Shown here in pieces: positions 8,565 to 17,216 of a stretch of 64,000 nucleotides of DNA. The stretch spans positions 112,909 to 176,908 of the forward strand of contig NZ_JAFBFH010000006.1 of NCBI RefSeq assembly GCF_016909185.1. Reading direction: 5' to 3'. The position numbers were made by a program, and so were the translations under genes. Numbering within the stretch: position 1 is the first letter of the stretch; each line of letters starts with the position of its first letter. Under the pieces are notes generated by a model. It worked only from the letters and a program-made list of their open reading frames with translations, did no database searches and was not told the DNA's origin. This DNA is from Siminovitchia thermophila (GTDB lineage: Bacteria > Bacillota > Bacilli > Bacillales > Bacillaceae_C).

Positions 8565-10169
8565 TTAAGTGTCGCTAAAGACGATTTCTCCTTCAACAAT
8601 TGTTTGAGTTACTTTCATGTCTTTGAGTGATTCCGGATCCGTTTTAAATGGGTCTTGGTTCAATACGATGAAATCCGCATATTTTCCAATGGAAAGTGAA
8701 CCGATTATGTTTTCATCAAAGCCTGAAAAGGCGGCGTCAATGGTGTAAGCTTTTATCGCGTCTTCCACTGAAATGGCTTCTGCTGTTCCAAGTTGTTGAC
8801 CGCCAATCGTCTTGCGGACGACGGCAGAATAGACGCCAAGCAGCGGATTGCCGTCACATACCGGTAAATCTGAATTTCCCGGGGACATAATTCCATATTT
8901 CTTAAAGGAAGCATGCGGAAATACTTTTTCTGCCCGCTGCTTTCCAAGGTTTGCCAAATAGCTGTCTCCAATCGAGTATATAAATCCAATGGAAGAAGCG
9001 GCAATGATTCCATATTGCGCTATTTGCTTTAAATGTTCTTCTGTCGGTAAGGTACAATGCTCGATTCTGTTGCGCATTCTCTTGTTTTCTTCGGGGGTGG
9101 CCGCATTTGAAATAGCCTTCAGAGCCATTTCGATTGCCCGCTCACCAATCCCATGGATGGATACACGCAAATTGTTTTTAATAGATTGGGATACGAGCTT
9201 GTTTAAATGGTCTTGCTGCATGTATAGAATGCCGTTGTTATTGTCATCATTCTCATAAGGCCTGTTCAATGCTGCTGTTTTGCCGCCGACACTTCCATCG
9301 AGCATGTACTTTAAGCCTTGAATATTCAGGCGGTCATTTCCTAAATGGCTTTCAATTCCAAGTTTCAGAGCCTCATCTTGGACACCGGTCCAGCCCATTA
9401 AATCAATTGCCCAGAGCCAAAGGCGGGCTTTCAAACGGAAACTTTCTTCTTTTTGAAGCTGTTGGTACACGATCATGTCGTTTTTAGTGACGGCCATTTC
9501 ATGCACAGTCGTAATTCCCCACTGGAAAAATTGTTTCTGTGCCTGCATCATCGCGTCTTTTAATTGTTCAATAGAAAATAGAGGGACAGAAAACTCGTGC
9601 ATGGCGTTTTCTTGTATGAGACCGCTTGGTTTGCCGGTTTTAGGATCAATATGGAAATGACCTCCTTCAGGATCTTTAGGAAGATCAGGCAGGCCGCTCG
9701 CCTTAAAAGCCAATCTATTGGCCACAGCATTATGTGAACAAGTCCTTTTTAGGAATACGGGATGATCTGGCGCGGCTTCACTTAGCTCGTCCATTGTAGG
9801 AAAGCGTTTTTCCTTTATTTTGCTGTCGTCCCATCCCGTCCCAAGGATCCATTCTCCTTTTGGCGTTACTTTTGCTTTTTCCCTTACTGCATGAAGAATG
9901 CTTTCAATGTCGGGTGTTACTTCTGCTCTCAAGTCAAGTTGCAGCAATTTTGCCGCGTACTGTAACGGATGTGCATGACTTTCGATAAATCCTGGTAAGA
10001 CCGTTTTTCCATTTACATTTACTAGTTTTGTGGAAGGACCTTTCATCTGGTTTGTATTCTCGTCAAAAGCAATCATTTTTCCGTTCTTGACTGCCACTTT
10101 AGTTGCGTTAGGGCGGACTTCATCCATCGTGTAAATGTTGGCGTTATAAAAGATTACATCTGCGAACAT
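8565..10169 (-). CDS. YtcJ-like amidohydrolase (second copy of the family)
   Basis: 534 residues, same family as the product of 4394-6025 but clearly diverged, so not a recent duplication. The metal site is H65-x-H67 in ESHAHPLQ. Other family blocks are ILGTGWDDSKIKE, LKYMLDGSVGGKTAALN, SIHGIGERAIEMAL, RIEHC and PGNSDLPVCDGNPLLG, ending with IGKYADFIVLNQDP. No signal peptide. It lies 31 bp after the M20 hydrolase gene and 29 bp before the symporter gene, so the three form one operon. Substrate unknown; it probably hydrolyses an amide or cyclic ureide, with the neighbouring enzyme acting before or after it. Confidence 0.85.
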   Translation of the reverse strand: MFADVIFYNANIYTMDEVRPNATKVAVKNGKMIAFDENTNQMKGPSTKLVNVNGKTVLPGFIESHAHPLQYAAKLLQLDLRAEVTPDIESILHAVREKAKVTPKGEWILGTGWDDSKIKEKRFPTMDELSEAAPDHPVFLKRTCSHNAVANRLAFKASGLPDLPKDPEGGHFHIDPKTGKPSGLIQENAMHEFSVPLFSIEQLKDAMMQAQKQFFQWGITTVHEMAVTKNDMIVYQQLQKEESFRLKARLWLWAIDLMGWTGVQDEALKLGIESHLGNDRLNIQGLKYMLDGSVGGKTAALNRPYENDDNNNGILYMQQDHLNKLVSQSIKNNLRVSIHGIGERAIEMALKAISNAATPEENKRMRNRIEHCTLPTEEHLKQIAQYGIIAASSIGFIYSIGDSYLANLGKQRAEKVFPHASFKKYGIMSPGNSDLPVCDGNPLLGVYSAVVRKTIGGQQLGTAEAISVEDAIKAYTIDAAFSGFDENIIGSLSIGKYADFIVLNQDPFKTDPESLKDMKVTQTIVEGEIVFSDT

Positions 10170-10200
10170 TTCATATACCTCCTCTTGATGTGGCGCTTTC

Positions 10201-11457
10201 TTACAGGAAGGAAGCGTTAGTATGATGATTTGCCAACTGATAGACTGTCTTCAAAAGCAAGTTGGCACCTTTTTCAATCTCTTGCGGCGTGGTAAACTCT
10301 TCTTGGCAGTGGCTTTTTCCATCAGCACTTGGAACAAATATCATGGCTGTCGGGGTTATTCGATTCATATATTTTGCGTCATGCCCGGCTCCGCTGATCA
10401 TTTTCTGGTTGCTATAACCAAGCTTGTCGGCATTTTCGGCAATGATGTTAATCAAACTTTCGGAAAAGCGGGTCGCGGAACTTTCCCAAATTTTATCGAT
10501 TTGAACTGAAACTTTTTCAGCGGCAGCACAAACGCTGATTTTTTCTATTAATAATTGGGTCAATTGTTCTTTGATGGTGTCATGCGAATGGCGGATATCG
10601 ACAGAGAAAGTGACCTCCCCGGGCACACAATTGATCGAGTTTGGCTTAATAGAAAGCCTGCCTACTGTAGCCGTAGCTTCATGATGAAAGTTTACGGCTG
10701 TTTGTTTAATCATTTGTATCATCTTGGAAGCCGCGTACAGGGCATCCTTCCGCATGTTCATCGGCGTTGGTCCTGCGTGATCGGATTGCCCGGTGATTTT
10801 CACTTCCAGCCAATTCATTCCTTGAATGCCGGTCACGATGCCGATATCCACATTTTTATGTTCCAATACGGGACCTTGCTCAATATGGAGCTCCAAATAG
10901 CAATAAGCGTTTTGAATGCGGTTTCTTTTTGAACCGTGATAGCCGATCCGTTTTAATTCATCTAAAAAGGTTTTCCCTTCCCGGTCTGTACGAGAGTAAA
11001 CAAATTGGTGATCGAAATGTCCCGATAGTCCACCGGCACCTAAAATTGGCGGTTCAAATCTGGCTCCCTCTTCATTTGTAAAATTGATGAGTTCAATCGG
11101 TCTGTCTGTTTGTATACCGCTTTCATTCAATACGGTTAAAACTTCCAGTCCAGCTAGCACACCGAGTATTCCGTCGTATCTTCCGCCTTCGGGCTGTGTA
11201 TCAAGATGGGAACCAATCAACACCGGAGCGGCATTGGGATTTTTTCCTTCCCTCCTGCCATAAATATTGCCAAAATCATCGACACGAACTTCCAAATCAA
11301 TGTTCTTCAACCAGCGTATATATAAATCCCGCATGTTCTTATCCTCATTCGTCAGCGCGAGCCGGCGTATTCCCCCGCAGGGGAGTTTGCCGATATCGGC
11401 ACTTTTGTCAATTGTTCTCATGAGGCGGTCCATATGAATCTGTAAATCTCGTTTCAT
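10201..11457 (-). CDS. M20 family Zn hydrolase, hydantoinase/carbamoylase type
   Basis: 418 residues from the chosen start. The ATG at 11457 is preceded by AAGGAGG at a usual distance; a longer frame exists up to 11514 but its start lacks a ribosome binding site. Metal ligands are visible: H84 and D86 in GSHLDTQ, D95 in GGRYDG, and the E129-E130 pair in NFTNEEGARF, followed by HIEQGP and SGAGHDAKYM. This pattern is that of N-carbamoyl-amino acid hydrolases, beta-ureidopropionases and allantoate amidohydrolases, which release ammonia and carbon dioxide from a carbamoyl group. It is the first gene of a three-gene operon behind a -24/-12 promoter. No dihydropyrimidinase or allantoinase gene is seen nearby. 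Confidence 0.85.
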   Translation of the reverse strand: MKRDLQIHMDRLMRTIDKSADIGKLPCGGIRRLALTNEDKNMRDLYIRWLKNIDLEVRVDDFGNIYGRREGKNPNAAPVLIGSHLDTQPEGGRYDGILGVLAGLEVLTVLNESGIQTDRPIELINFTNEEGARFEPPILGAGGLSGHFDHQFVYSRTDREGKTFLDELKRIGYHGSKRNRIQNAYCYLELHIEQGPVLEHKNVDIGIVTGIQGMNWLEVKITGQSDHAGPTPMNMRKDALYAASKMIQMIKQTAVNFHHEATATVGRLSIKPNSINCVPGEVTFSVDIRHSHDTIKEQLTQLLIEKISVCAAAEKVSVQIDKIWESSATRFSESLINIIAENADKLGYSNQKMISGAGHDAKYMNRITPTAMIFVPSADGKSHCQEEFTTPQEIEKGANLLLKTVYQLANHHTNASFL

Positions 11458-11534
11458 GACTTCGCCAACCTCCTTATCACCTTTATATTTTATGAAATAC
11501 TGTTTCATTGGCACGTTCTATGGGTTTTACTAAG

Positions 11535-11551
11535 AGCAATAATTGTGCCAA
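11535..11551 (-). promoter_or_regulatory. sigma-54 (-24/-12) promoter
   Basis: The minus strand reads TTGGCACAATTATTGCT, a near-perfect TGGCAC-N5-TTGCT box with the required ten bases between GG and GC. It lies 78 bp upstream of the start codon of the M20 hydrolase and faces it; a sigma-54 activator gene lies divergently. Confidence 0.9.
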
Positions 11552-11629
11552 GATTTTTTGGTTATGGGAGCAAAAACGCCCCCGTTTTGACAGATTACGA
11601 TGATTGCGTTTACAATTGTTGTTCAAAAG

Positions 11630-11668
11630 CGACTCAAGAAATACAGATTTGAGTCGATATTGACTCAA
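11630..11668. promoter_or_regulatory. probable activator binding site (UAS)
   Basis: Inverted repeat CGACTCAA / TTGAGTCG (11630-11637 and 11649-11656) followed by a third half-site GACTCAA at 11662-11668, a direct repeat of the first with a 31-bp period. It lies about 80-115 bp upstream of the -24 box, the usual range for enhancer sites of sigma-54 activators, and about 100 bp before the activator gene, so it may also control that gene. Confidence 0.65.
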
Positions 11669-11769
11669 CTATTTCTTAAAAAACAACGGTAAATTTCTCT
11701 TTTGAATCGTTTTCAAATCAAAATGGGCTGTTATTTTTACTCTAATGACAGATGGAGAGGGTGAATGGA

Positions 11770-13185
11770 TTGAATAAAGTGCAAGAGCTTTTGAAACATC
11801 CATATTTCACAAAAATTCTGAATGCATTCTCTGACGGAGTTTTGATTTCTGATGGAGAAGGTCAGGTATTATGGCTGAATACAGCGTGTGCAAATTTCTC
11901 AAACAAACCGAAGTCGTTTTTTATCGGGAAAAGTGTTTACTTACTGGAAGAACTAGGTATATTTAAGCCATCAGTCACAAAAATGGTTATTGAAAAGCAA
12001 GCATTAGTAAGCACGGTACAAACATCTGAGGGCAAAGACCTCAGATTCATTGTCACCGGGTATCCCATTACAGATGAAGACGGAAAAATAGATTGTATCA
12101 TCGCTCAGACGAAGGACATTACGGAAATTGTCCATACTACTAACGAACTGGAAGAAACACAGGCATTGTTAAAAAGGTACAGCCAGGAAATTGCGAAAAT
12201 ACATTACGAGAAAAACTTAGCGGGTTCGCATTTTTTTATTAGTCACAGTCCGATTTATCAAGCTATGTTGAATACGGTTGACAAAATTGCCCCCACAGAT
12301 TCGACGGTTCTGCTGAGTGGCGAAACAGGTGTTGGAAAAAATGTAATTGCCAGGCGAATTCATGAATTAAGTGAACGGGAAAGCGAACCGTTTATTGAAA
12401 TAAATTGCGGGGCGATACCGGAATCTCTAATAGAGTCAGAGTTGTTTGGCTATGCGAAGGGGGCTTTTACCGGAGCGAATAAAGGGGGAAAAGCAGGCCT
12501 GATCAAGCTGGCTGATAAAGGAACGCTGTTTTTTGATGAAATTGGCGAACTTCCCATCCACCTTCAAGCAAAGCTTTTGCAATTTTTGCAAGAGAAGAAA
12601 TTTCTTCCGGTAGGCGCCACAGCATATCATTCCGCAAATGTAAGAATTATTGCTGCCACCAATCTTGAATTAGTGGAAGAAGTAAAGAAAGGCAACTTTC
12701 GTTCAGATTTGTTTTACAGGTTGAATGTTTTACCAATACGTGTGCCTTCACTTCGGGAGAGGGAGGAGGATATTGCGGGGTTATTGCAATTTCATCTGGA
12801 TAAGTACAATAAAAAGCATAAGCGGTCATACCGGCTGACTTCCGAGGCAGTTGCGAACTTACAAACATACGAATGGCCGGGGAATATTCGTGAATTGGAA
12901 AATTTAATGGAACGCCTGGTCATTATCAGTTCGGGCGACTACATTCAATTGGAAGATTTACCGCTCCATATGAAAAAGGAGGAAGAACCTTCTTTCCATC
13001 TCGCCCATTATGGGGAAGGGGATTCGTTGACAGATATACTGGAATCAGTGGAAAAAGATATCATCGGCAAGGCTTATGCAAAATTTAAAACGACCCGAAA
13101 AACGGCGGAACAATTGGGCATTACACAATCACTTTTAATGAGAAGGCTGAAGAAATATAACATCAAGCTGCAAAGAGACAATTGA
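11770..13185 (+). CDS. sigma-54-dependent transcriptional activator (PAS, AAA+, Fis HTH)
   Basis: The TTG at 11770 is taken as start because GGAGAGGG lies 8 bases before it; the in-frame ATG at 11752 has no such site. Numbering from that ATG (477 residues): a PAS domain at about 17-130, then the AAA+ domain with Walker A GETGVGK near 190-197, the sigma-54 contact loop GAFTGA at 237-242, and Walker B GTLFFDEIGELP near 258. The C-terminal helix-turn-helix is TRKTAEQLGITQSLLMRRL. The protein binds DNA upstream of -24/-12 promoters and uses ATP to open sigma-54 polymerase complexes, here most likely at 11535-11551 and perhaps 6086-6102. The PAS domain probably senses the inducer, which is unknown. 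Confidence 0.9.
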   Translation: MNKVQELLKHPYFTKILNAFSDGVLISDGEGQVLWLNTACANFSNKPKSFFIGKSVYLLEELGIFKPSVTKMVIEKQALVSTVQTSEGKDLRFIVTGYPITDEDGKIDCIIAQTKDITEIVHTTNELEETQALLKRYSQEIAKIHYEKNLAGSHFFISHSPIYQAMLNTVDKIAPTDSTVLLSGETGVGKNVIARRIHELSERESEPFIEINCGAIPESLIESELFGYAKGAFTGANKGGKAGLIKLADKGTLFFDEIGELPIHLQAKLLQFLQEKKFLPVGATAYHSANVRIIAATNLELVEEVKKGNFRSDLFYRLNVLPIRVPSLREREEDIAGLLQFHLDKYNKKHKRSYRLTSEAVANLQTYEWPGNIRELENLMERLVIISSGDYIQLEDLPLHMKKEEEPSFHLAHYGEGDSLTDILESVEKDIIGKAYAKFKTTRKTAEQLGITQSLLMRRLKKYNIKLQRDN

Positions 13186-13210
13186 CACCATTTTTGAAAG
13201 CCTGTACAAT
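13182..13210 (+). promoter_or_regulatory. sigma-A promoter of the 13.2-kb leader
   Basis: TTGACA (13182-13187), spacer of 17, TACAAT (13205-13210). The -35 box overlaps the stop codon of the activator gene. Expected transcript start near 13217. Confidence 0.75.
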
Positions 13211-13216
13211 AAAGGT

Positions 13217-13402
13217 AGACGTACAAAATTTGCTTTCTGGTGAAACTTCCTTTTACTAGGTTCGGCAAAATAGTACGCCTTTCATTCTTATCGTTAATGA
13301 GAAGACTGCCAAATCTGTCAACCAGCGGGAAGACCGCAGGAGTCACGCAGAATAACCCAGTCGTTCATTTACATTTCATTGTAAATGACGGCTGGTTTTT
13401 TT
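13217..13402 (+). ncRNA. leader-like structured RNA ending in a terminator
   Basis: About 185 nt between a consensus promoter and a strong terminator: CCAGTCGTTCATTTACA pairs with TGTAAATGACGGCTGG (13357-13373 with 13380-13395), then seven T. Upstream, possible pairings include CGTAC/GTACG and the small hairpin GCGG-GAAGA-CCGC (13325-13337), enclosed by GACT/AGTC. A small cysteine-rich reading frame with a good ribosome binding site begins 53 bases after the terminator. I do not recognise a known riboswitch consensus. It could be an attenuating leader, or an independent small RNA. Confidence 0.5.
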
Positions 13403-13454
13403 ATGCCGGTTTTCTGATTCAACGGACATTTATTCTTTGGGGAGGAAAAAGAAG

Positions 13455-13538
13455 ATGTGTCTCGCAAAATCAGGCTGCAAACTATGCGGTAACTGCAAAG
13501 GCTCGAAAAAAACGAAGACAGAAGAGAAGAAAAAGTGA
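13455..13538 (+). CDS. 27-residue cysteine-rich small protein
   Basis: ATG at 13455 with GGAGG nine bases before it (13441-13445), stop TGA at 13536-13538. The product has 27 residues with cysteines at 2, 8, 11 and 14 (core GCKLCGNCKG) and a highly charged, lysine-rich tail. The spacing C-x5-C-x2-C-x2-C suggests metal binding or redox chemistry, but no family is recognised. It is followed directly by a strong terminator (13545-13571) and preceded by a promoter, leader and terminator, which is a complete transcription unit for such a small gene. It was too short for usual gene callers. The function is unknown; existence as a real gene is supported by ribosome binding site, position and terminator. 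Confidence 0.55.
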   Translation: MCLAKSGCKLCGNCKGSKKTKTEEKKK

Positions 13539-13544
13539 GGAAAA

Positions 13545-13571
13545 GAGAGCGGATTCAGCCGCTCTCTTTTT
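13545..13571 (+). terminator. terminator of the small cysteine-rich gene
   Basis: GAGAGCGG / CCGCTCTC (13545-13552 with 13559-13566), loop of 6, then five T. It begins seven bases after the TGA. Confidence 0.85.
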
Positions 13572-13860
13572 CATATTGCCACAAAACCCTTCTTCCATGG
13601 CGGAAATCGCTTCAATTTGTTTTATAACGAATAGGTTCTGGAACATCTGCGTAGTATATTGCTTTATCACGAAATAGAAGAGTGTCTGAGCATTTCCTTG
13701 TTGAAAGAAATGATTGGTTTTCATTTAAAAAGTGAGCGGATTCGGCCGCTTCCAGGCTGTTGAGAAACCTTTGATGTTTCATCACGGCAAGTCCGTTCAC
13801 CCTTTGGGAATGCTCGTCTTTTTTGAGATCCCCGGCGACTTTTTTCATTTACTATCCGCT

Positions 13861-14140
13861 TTTTGGAAAATACTCTCTACTATTTAGATTCCCTCTCGTC
13901 GCAATGAAAATGCTCTTCCTTATTTCGATTTCCTCTTGAATTTTGGAAAATACTCTCTGCTATTTAGATTCCCTCTCGTCTTTATGAAAATACTATTCCT
14001 TATTTCGATTTTTGCTCTTGCCTTTTGGAAAATACTCTCTACTATTTTGTTTTATTTGCGTTTTTCGGAAGTTACTTTCCATTTTTTATATTTACTCTCG
14101 GTATTAGAAAATACTCTTCACTTACCTCTCGTCTTTCGGG
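13861..14140. repeat. degenerate 40-bp tandem repeats
   Basis: Pairs of 40-bp units repeat with an 80-82 bp period (13861, 13941, 14023): each contains GGAAAATACTCTC or TGAAAATRCTMTTCCT, then TATTTMGATT, then CCTCTYG. About seven units can be followed, the last two much decayed. No gene is present; open frames across it are by-products of the repeat. The stretch 13572-13860 before it shows no gene either. Confidence 0.7.
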
Positions 14141-14181
14141 GTATTATTATCGACTTGAAGAGGAGATGCAGCCGCTCTCTT

Positions 14182-15339
14182 TCAATTCGCTCCTTTTTGG
14201 ATGGCTGTTTGCGCCAGTTTTAGTATGGTGACATCATCCATCGGCGGGTTATGCAAACCGGCCCTGACATCGCGGTAGTAGCGCTGCAATGGGTTCTGGC
14301 GCTGGAGGCTCTTGGCGCCGACGATACGCATCGCTTTATCAACAATGTCAATGGCCGAATTCGTAATGGTATATTTGACTGCGCCAAGTTCGTTTGTCAT
14401 GTATGGTCTCCGCGCTTCATCATCATATGCTTCCGCCACGTTGTATATAAAGTGCCGGCACCTGGTTAGCTCCAAGTCCATCTCCCCAAGCAGGCGCTGC
14501 ACATTGGGAAGTTCACTGATCGTTCCCTCAATACTGTTCGGGGAATACTCCAGCGCGAAACGGAGGGCGAAGTCGCGGGCAGCCTGCGCAATGCCAAGAT
14601 AGCAGGCCGGGATGTGTAAAATCCATCCGTTTACTTTGTTTCCTCTTGGGCCCTCGTTGATTTCCATCAGCATGGAGTCATCTACGGTGACACGATCGAG
14701 CACTAAATCATGGCTTTCCGTCCCTCTCATTGAGATCACGTCCCATGTTTCCTCAATGGATAAACCTTCCGATTCTTTATGAAGGAGGAAAAACCCGATG
14801 GCTTGTTTTTCCTCAATCCACGCAGAAGTGAGAAAATAAGTTAAAGCCGGGGACATGGTCGTAAATGTTTTTCGGCCCGATATCTCCCATTTTCCCCCTT
14901 TTTTCACGGCTGTTGTACCGGGCCGGCCGCCTCTTGTCGGACTGCCTGTTTGGGCTTCGCTGACAGCCCTGTTAACGAGAGCGCCATTCAGCACTTCTTC
15001 CGCAAAAAATGCCAATTTGCTGTCATCCCATAATTTTTTTTCATAAAGCTCACCTGTTACGCCCATATGCCAACCAATCGAAAGTCCTGTTGCGGCATCG
15101 CTGCTTGCGATTGTTTCTTGGAATAGCACCATGTCATAAATGCCGATGCCTTTTCCTCCGTATGTTTGCGGAAGTGGCAAACTTGTATAACCAAGATTCA
15201 CTAGCACATCGATATTTTCTTTTGGAAATTTACTCTGTTCATCGGTATCGGCTGAACGAGTGCTGAATTCTGTACCTTCTTCGCTTAATGTTTGCAGCCA
15301 TTTCTTTTGCGTATTGGTTTTGATAAATATTTGTTTCAA
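14182..15339 (-). CDS. acyl-CoA dehydrogenase-fold flavin monooxygenase (YdbM/SfnB-like)
   Basis: 385 residues with the full ACAD fold: N-terminal helical domain, middle beta domain (VSEAQTGSPTRGGRP, ISGRKTFTTMSPA), C-terminal helical domain. The C-terminus has RDVRAGLHNPPMDD where true acyl-CoA dehydrogenases carry the catalytic glutamate region, a pattern typical of DszC/SfnB-type FMN-dependent monooxygenases. Such enzymes oxidise organosulfur compounds or related substrates using a partner flavin reductase. It is divergent from an amino acid ABC transporter cluster, an arrangement that fits sulfur acquisition; B. subtilis YdbM is a similar protein. The stop lies just after the 40-bp repeats and no clear terminator is seen. 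Confidence 0.75.
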   Translation of the reverse strand: MKQIFIKTNTQKKWLQTLSEEGTEFSTRSADTDEQSKFPKENIDVLVNLGYTSLPLPQTYGGKGIGIYDMVLFQETIASSDAATGLSIGWHMGVTGELYEKKLWDDSKLAFFAEEVLNGALVNRAVSEAQTGSPTRGGRPGTTAVKKGGKWEISGRKTFTTMSPALTYFLTSAWIEEKQAIGFFLLHKESEGLSIEETWDVISMRGTESHDLVLDRVTVDDSMLMEINEGPRGNKVNGWILHIPACYLGIAQAARDFALRFALEYSPNSIEGTISELPNVQRLLGEMDLELTRCRHFIYNVAEAYDDEARRPYMTNELGAVKYTITNSAIDIVDKAMRIVGAKSLQRQNPLQRYYRDVRAGLHNPPMDDVTILKLAQTAIQKGAN

Positions 15340-15386
15340 GTCATACTCACCCCGGATTTTTATATGTCATATATATGATAAATGAA

Positions 15387-15408
15387 GAATTCCTATTTGT
15401 TTTATAGG
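15387..15408. promoter_or_regulatory. possible CymR-like operator
   Basis: On the minus strand the segment contains AAATAGGAATTC, close to the ATNGGAATT core of the CymR sulfur-repressor box as I recall it. It lies between the divergent monooxygenase and ABC transporter genes, a sensible place for a shared repressor site. The match is partial. Confidence 0.3.
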
Positions 15409-15526
15409 CTTAAATATATCTGAGTTTACTAGGAGCGTCAAGGCATTCAGGTTAATCCTTACTTTACAGGTAAGAATAATTATGTTAACGTCTTTTATAT
15501 ACTATTCGAAAAGTGCAGGGATGGTT

Positions 15527-16279
15527 ATGATTGAACTGGAAAATATCACCAAACGCTACAAAAAGAATGAAGTATTAAAAGGGGTGGACTTGAAAGTCCA
15601 AAAGGGGGATGTGCTGGTCATCATCGGCCCGAGCGGTTCCGGAAAGACAACGTTATTAAGATGTATGAATTACTTGGAGCGCCCGGATGAAGGCACAGTT
15701 ACCATAGACGGTTTTACAGTGAAGGGAAATCATCCTTCCAAACGGGATATATTGGCGCTGAGAAGAAAAACAGCGATGGTTTTTCAACATTACAATCTGT
15801 TTAAAAATAAGACCGTTTTGGAAAATGTAACAGAAGGTCTGATTGTGGCCAAAAAAGTATCCAAACAGGAAGCAAGGGAGATTGGGATCTCGTTGCTTGA
15901 GCAGGTGGGCCTTGCAGAAAAAATGGATGAGTACCCGTCGCGGCTTTCCGGCGGGCAGCAGCAGCGCGTTGGTATAGCAAGGGCATTGGCCCTCAATCCG
16001 TCCGTTATTTTATTTGATGAACCAACATCTGCGCTTGACCCGGAAATGGTTGGGGAAGTTCTGTCCATCATTAAAAAAATTGCGCGTGATGGGATTACCA
16101 TGGTTGTTGTGACCCATGAAATAGAATTTGCTCGCGAGGTGGCGACCCGTGTCGTTTTTATGGACGAAGGCCAGATCGTCGAAGAAGGCGTGCCGGAGGA
16201 AATTCTTGTTCGCCCAAAACATGATCGGACAAAGCAATTTTTAAAGAGATTAGTCAGAGAAGAAGATTACGCAATCTAG
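15527..16279 (+). CDS. polar amino acid ABC transporter, ATP-binding protein
   Basis: About 250 residues from [11 protein letters not shown]; a frame open back to 15482 adds residues not found in the family, and a short AGGG precedes the chosen ATG. Walker A is GPSGSGKTT, the signature [14 protein letters not shown], Walker [14 protein letters not shown] and the switch histidine VTHE, all intact. It belongs to the GlnQ/TcyN subfamily and drives uptake through the two permeases encoded downstream. It is the first gene of a four-gene cluster: ATPase, binding protein, permease, permease. Given the monooxygenase gene opposite, a sulfur-containing amino acid such as cystine is a reasonable guess but not shown. 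Confidence 0.85.
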   Translation: MIELENITKRYKKNEVLKGVDLKVQKGDVLVIIGPSGSGKTTLLRCMNYLERPDEGTVTIDGFTVKGNHPSKRDILALRRKTAMVFQHYNLFKNKTVLENVTEGLIVAKKVSKQEAREIGISLLEQVGLAEKMDEYPSRLSGGQQQRVGIARALALNPSVILFDEPTSALDPEMVGEVLSIIKKIARDGITMVVVTHEIEFAREVATRVVFMDEGQIVEEGVPEEILVRPKHDRTKQFLKRLVREEDYAI

Positions 16280-16290
16280 GGGGAAAGGGA

Positions 16291-17139
16291 ATGAAGAAAG
16301 TTTTACTGGGAGCCGCTTTATTCACGCTCTTTGCTTTTATGGGGGGCTGCTCGCAAAGTTCAGCAGATTCAGAAAAAACAGATGGTAAACAAGTGGTGAA
16401 GGTAGCGATTAGTGATGAAGTGAATCCTCCGTTTCTGTATGCCGATGAAAATAACAATCCGATTGGATATGACATGGATTATATGAAAGAAATAGAAAAA
16501 AAGCTTCCGGAATATACCTTTGAATATGTGTGGGGAGAGGAAGAATCCAATTTGGTTGGCGTTGATACGGGAAAATATGACTTTGCCATTAACTGGTTCT
16601 TTAAAAATCCGGAAAGGGGAGAAAAGTTTCTGTATCCGGAGCATGAATTTGGCTATTCATTGACAGCGCTCGTTACAAAAAAAGATCGAGATGATATTAA
16701 AACATTGGATGATATGGTGGGGAAAAAATTCCCGCCGATGTCTCCAAGCGGAGGTCTTCGCACTATTTTAAACGCTTATAACGAACAACATAAGGACCGT
16801 CCATTAACGATTGAAAGCATGGATGCTCCTTCCAATGCGGAAAATCTCAAACTTGTTGATAAAGGCAAGGCCGACGCGATGTTTATGAACGTCACAACGT
16901 TCAATGAAATTCAAAAAGAGCTGGATCTTGACTTGAAAGTGGCCGGCATTATATCAAAAGAACCGATATGGACGGTATACCATAAGGACCATACAGAGCT
17001 TGCCAAAAAGATAGATGAAGCCACGGTTGAATTGCGGGAAGACGGCGTATTGTCCAAGCTGGCCGAAAAATGGTTTGGCGTAGATTTCTTTAAAGATCTT
17101 GATTACATGAATGAAGAAGGATTTCATTTTGAACCATAA
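16291..17139 (+). CDS. amino acid ABC transporter, substrate-binding lipoprotein
   Basis: 282 residues. The N-terminus is a lipoprotein signal with lipobox FMGGC (cysteine 20), so the mature protein is anchored outside the membrane. The type-3 periplasmic binding fold follows: VAISDEVNPPFLYADENN with IGYDMDYMKEI, and KYDFAINWFFKNPERGEKF, near the ligand cleft. It starts 12 bp after the ATPase stop with GGGGGAAAGGGA before the ATG. It captures the amino acid and hands it to the two permeases. The ligand-gripping arginine common in glutamine/arginine binders is not obvious, so the ligand is left open. Confidence 0.85.
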   Translation: MKKVLLGAALFTLFAFMGGCSQSSADSEKTDGKQVVKVAISDEVNPPFLYADENNNPIGYDMDYMKEIEKKLPEYTFEYVWGEEESNLVGVDTGKYDFAINWFFKNPERGEKFLYPEHEFGYSLTALVTKKDRDDIKTLDDMVGKKFPPMSPSGGLRTILNAYNEQHKDRPLTIESMDAPSNAENLKLVDKGKADAMFMNVTTFNEIQKELDLDLKVAGIISKEPIWTVYHKDHTELAKKIDEATVELREDGVLSKLAEKWFGVDFFKDLDYMNEEGFHFEP

Positions 17140-17216
17140 TGTTTCCGTGTTGGGCCGCCCGGTGCCGCCCGGCGCGGACTTTCATGATCATAGCGTCTTT
17201 CAGGTGGTGAATGAAT

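Noticed and set aside
10555..10932. 125-codon plus-strand frame inside the M20 hydrolase gene
   Set aside because: Antisense shadow of a gene with intact catalytic motifs.
13240..13677. 145-codon plus-strand frame
   Set aside because: It runs through a terminator, the small cysteine-rich gene in another frame and a second terminator, and has no family features.
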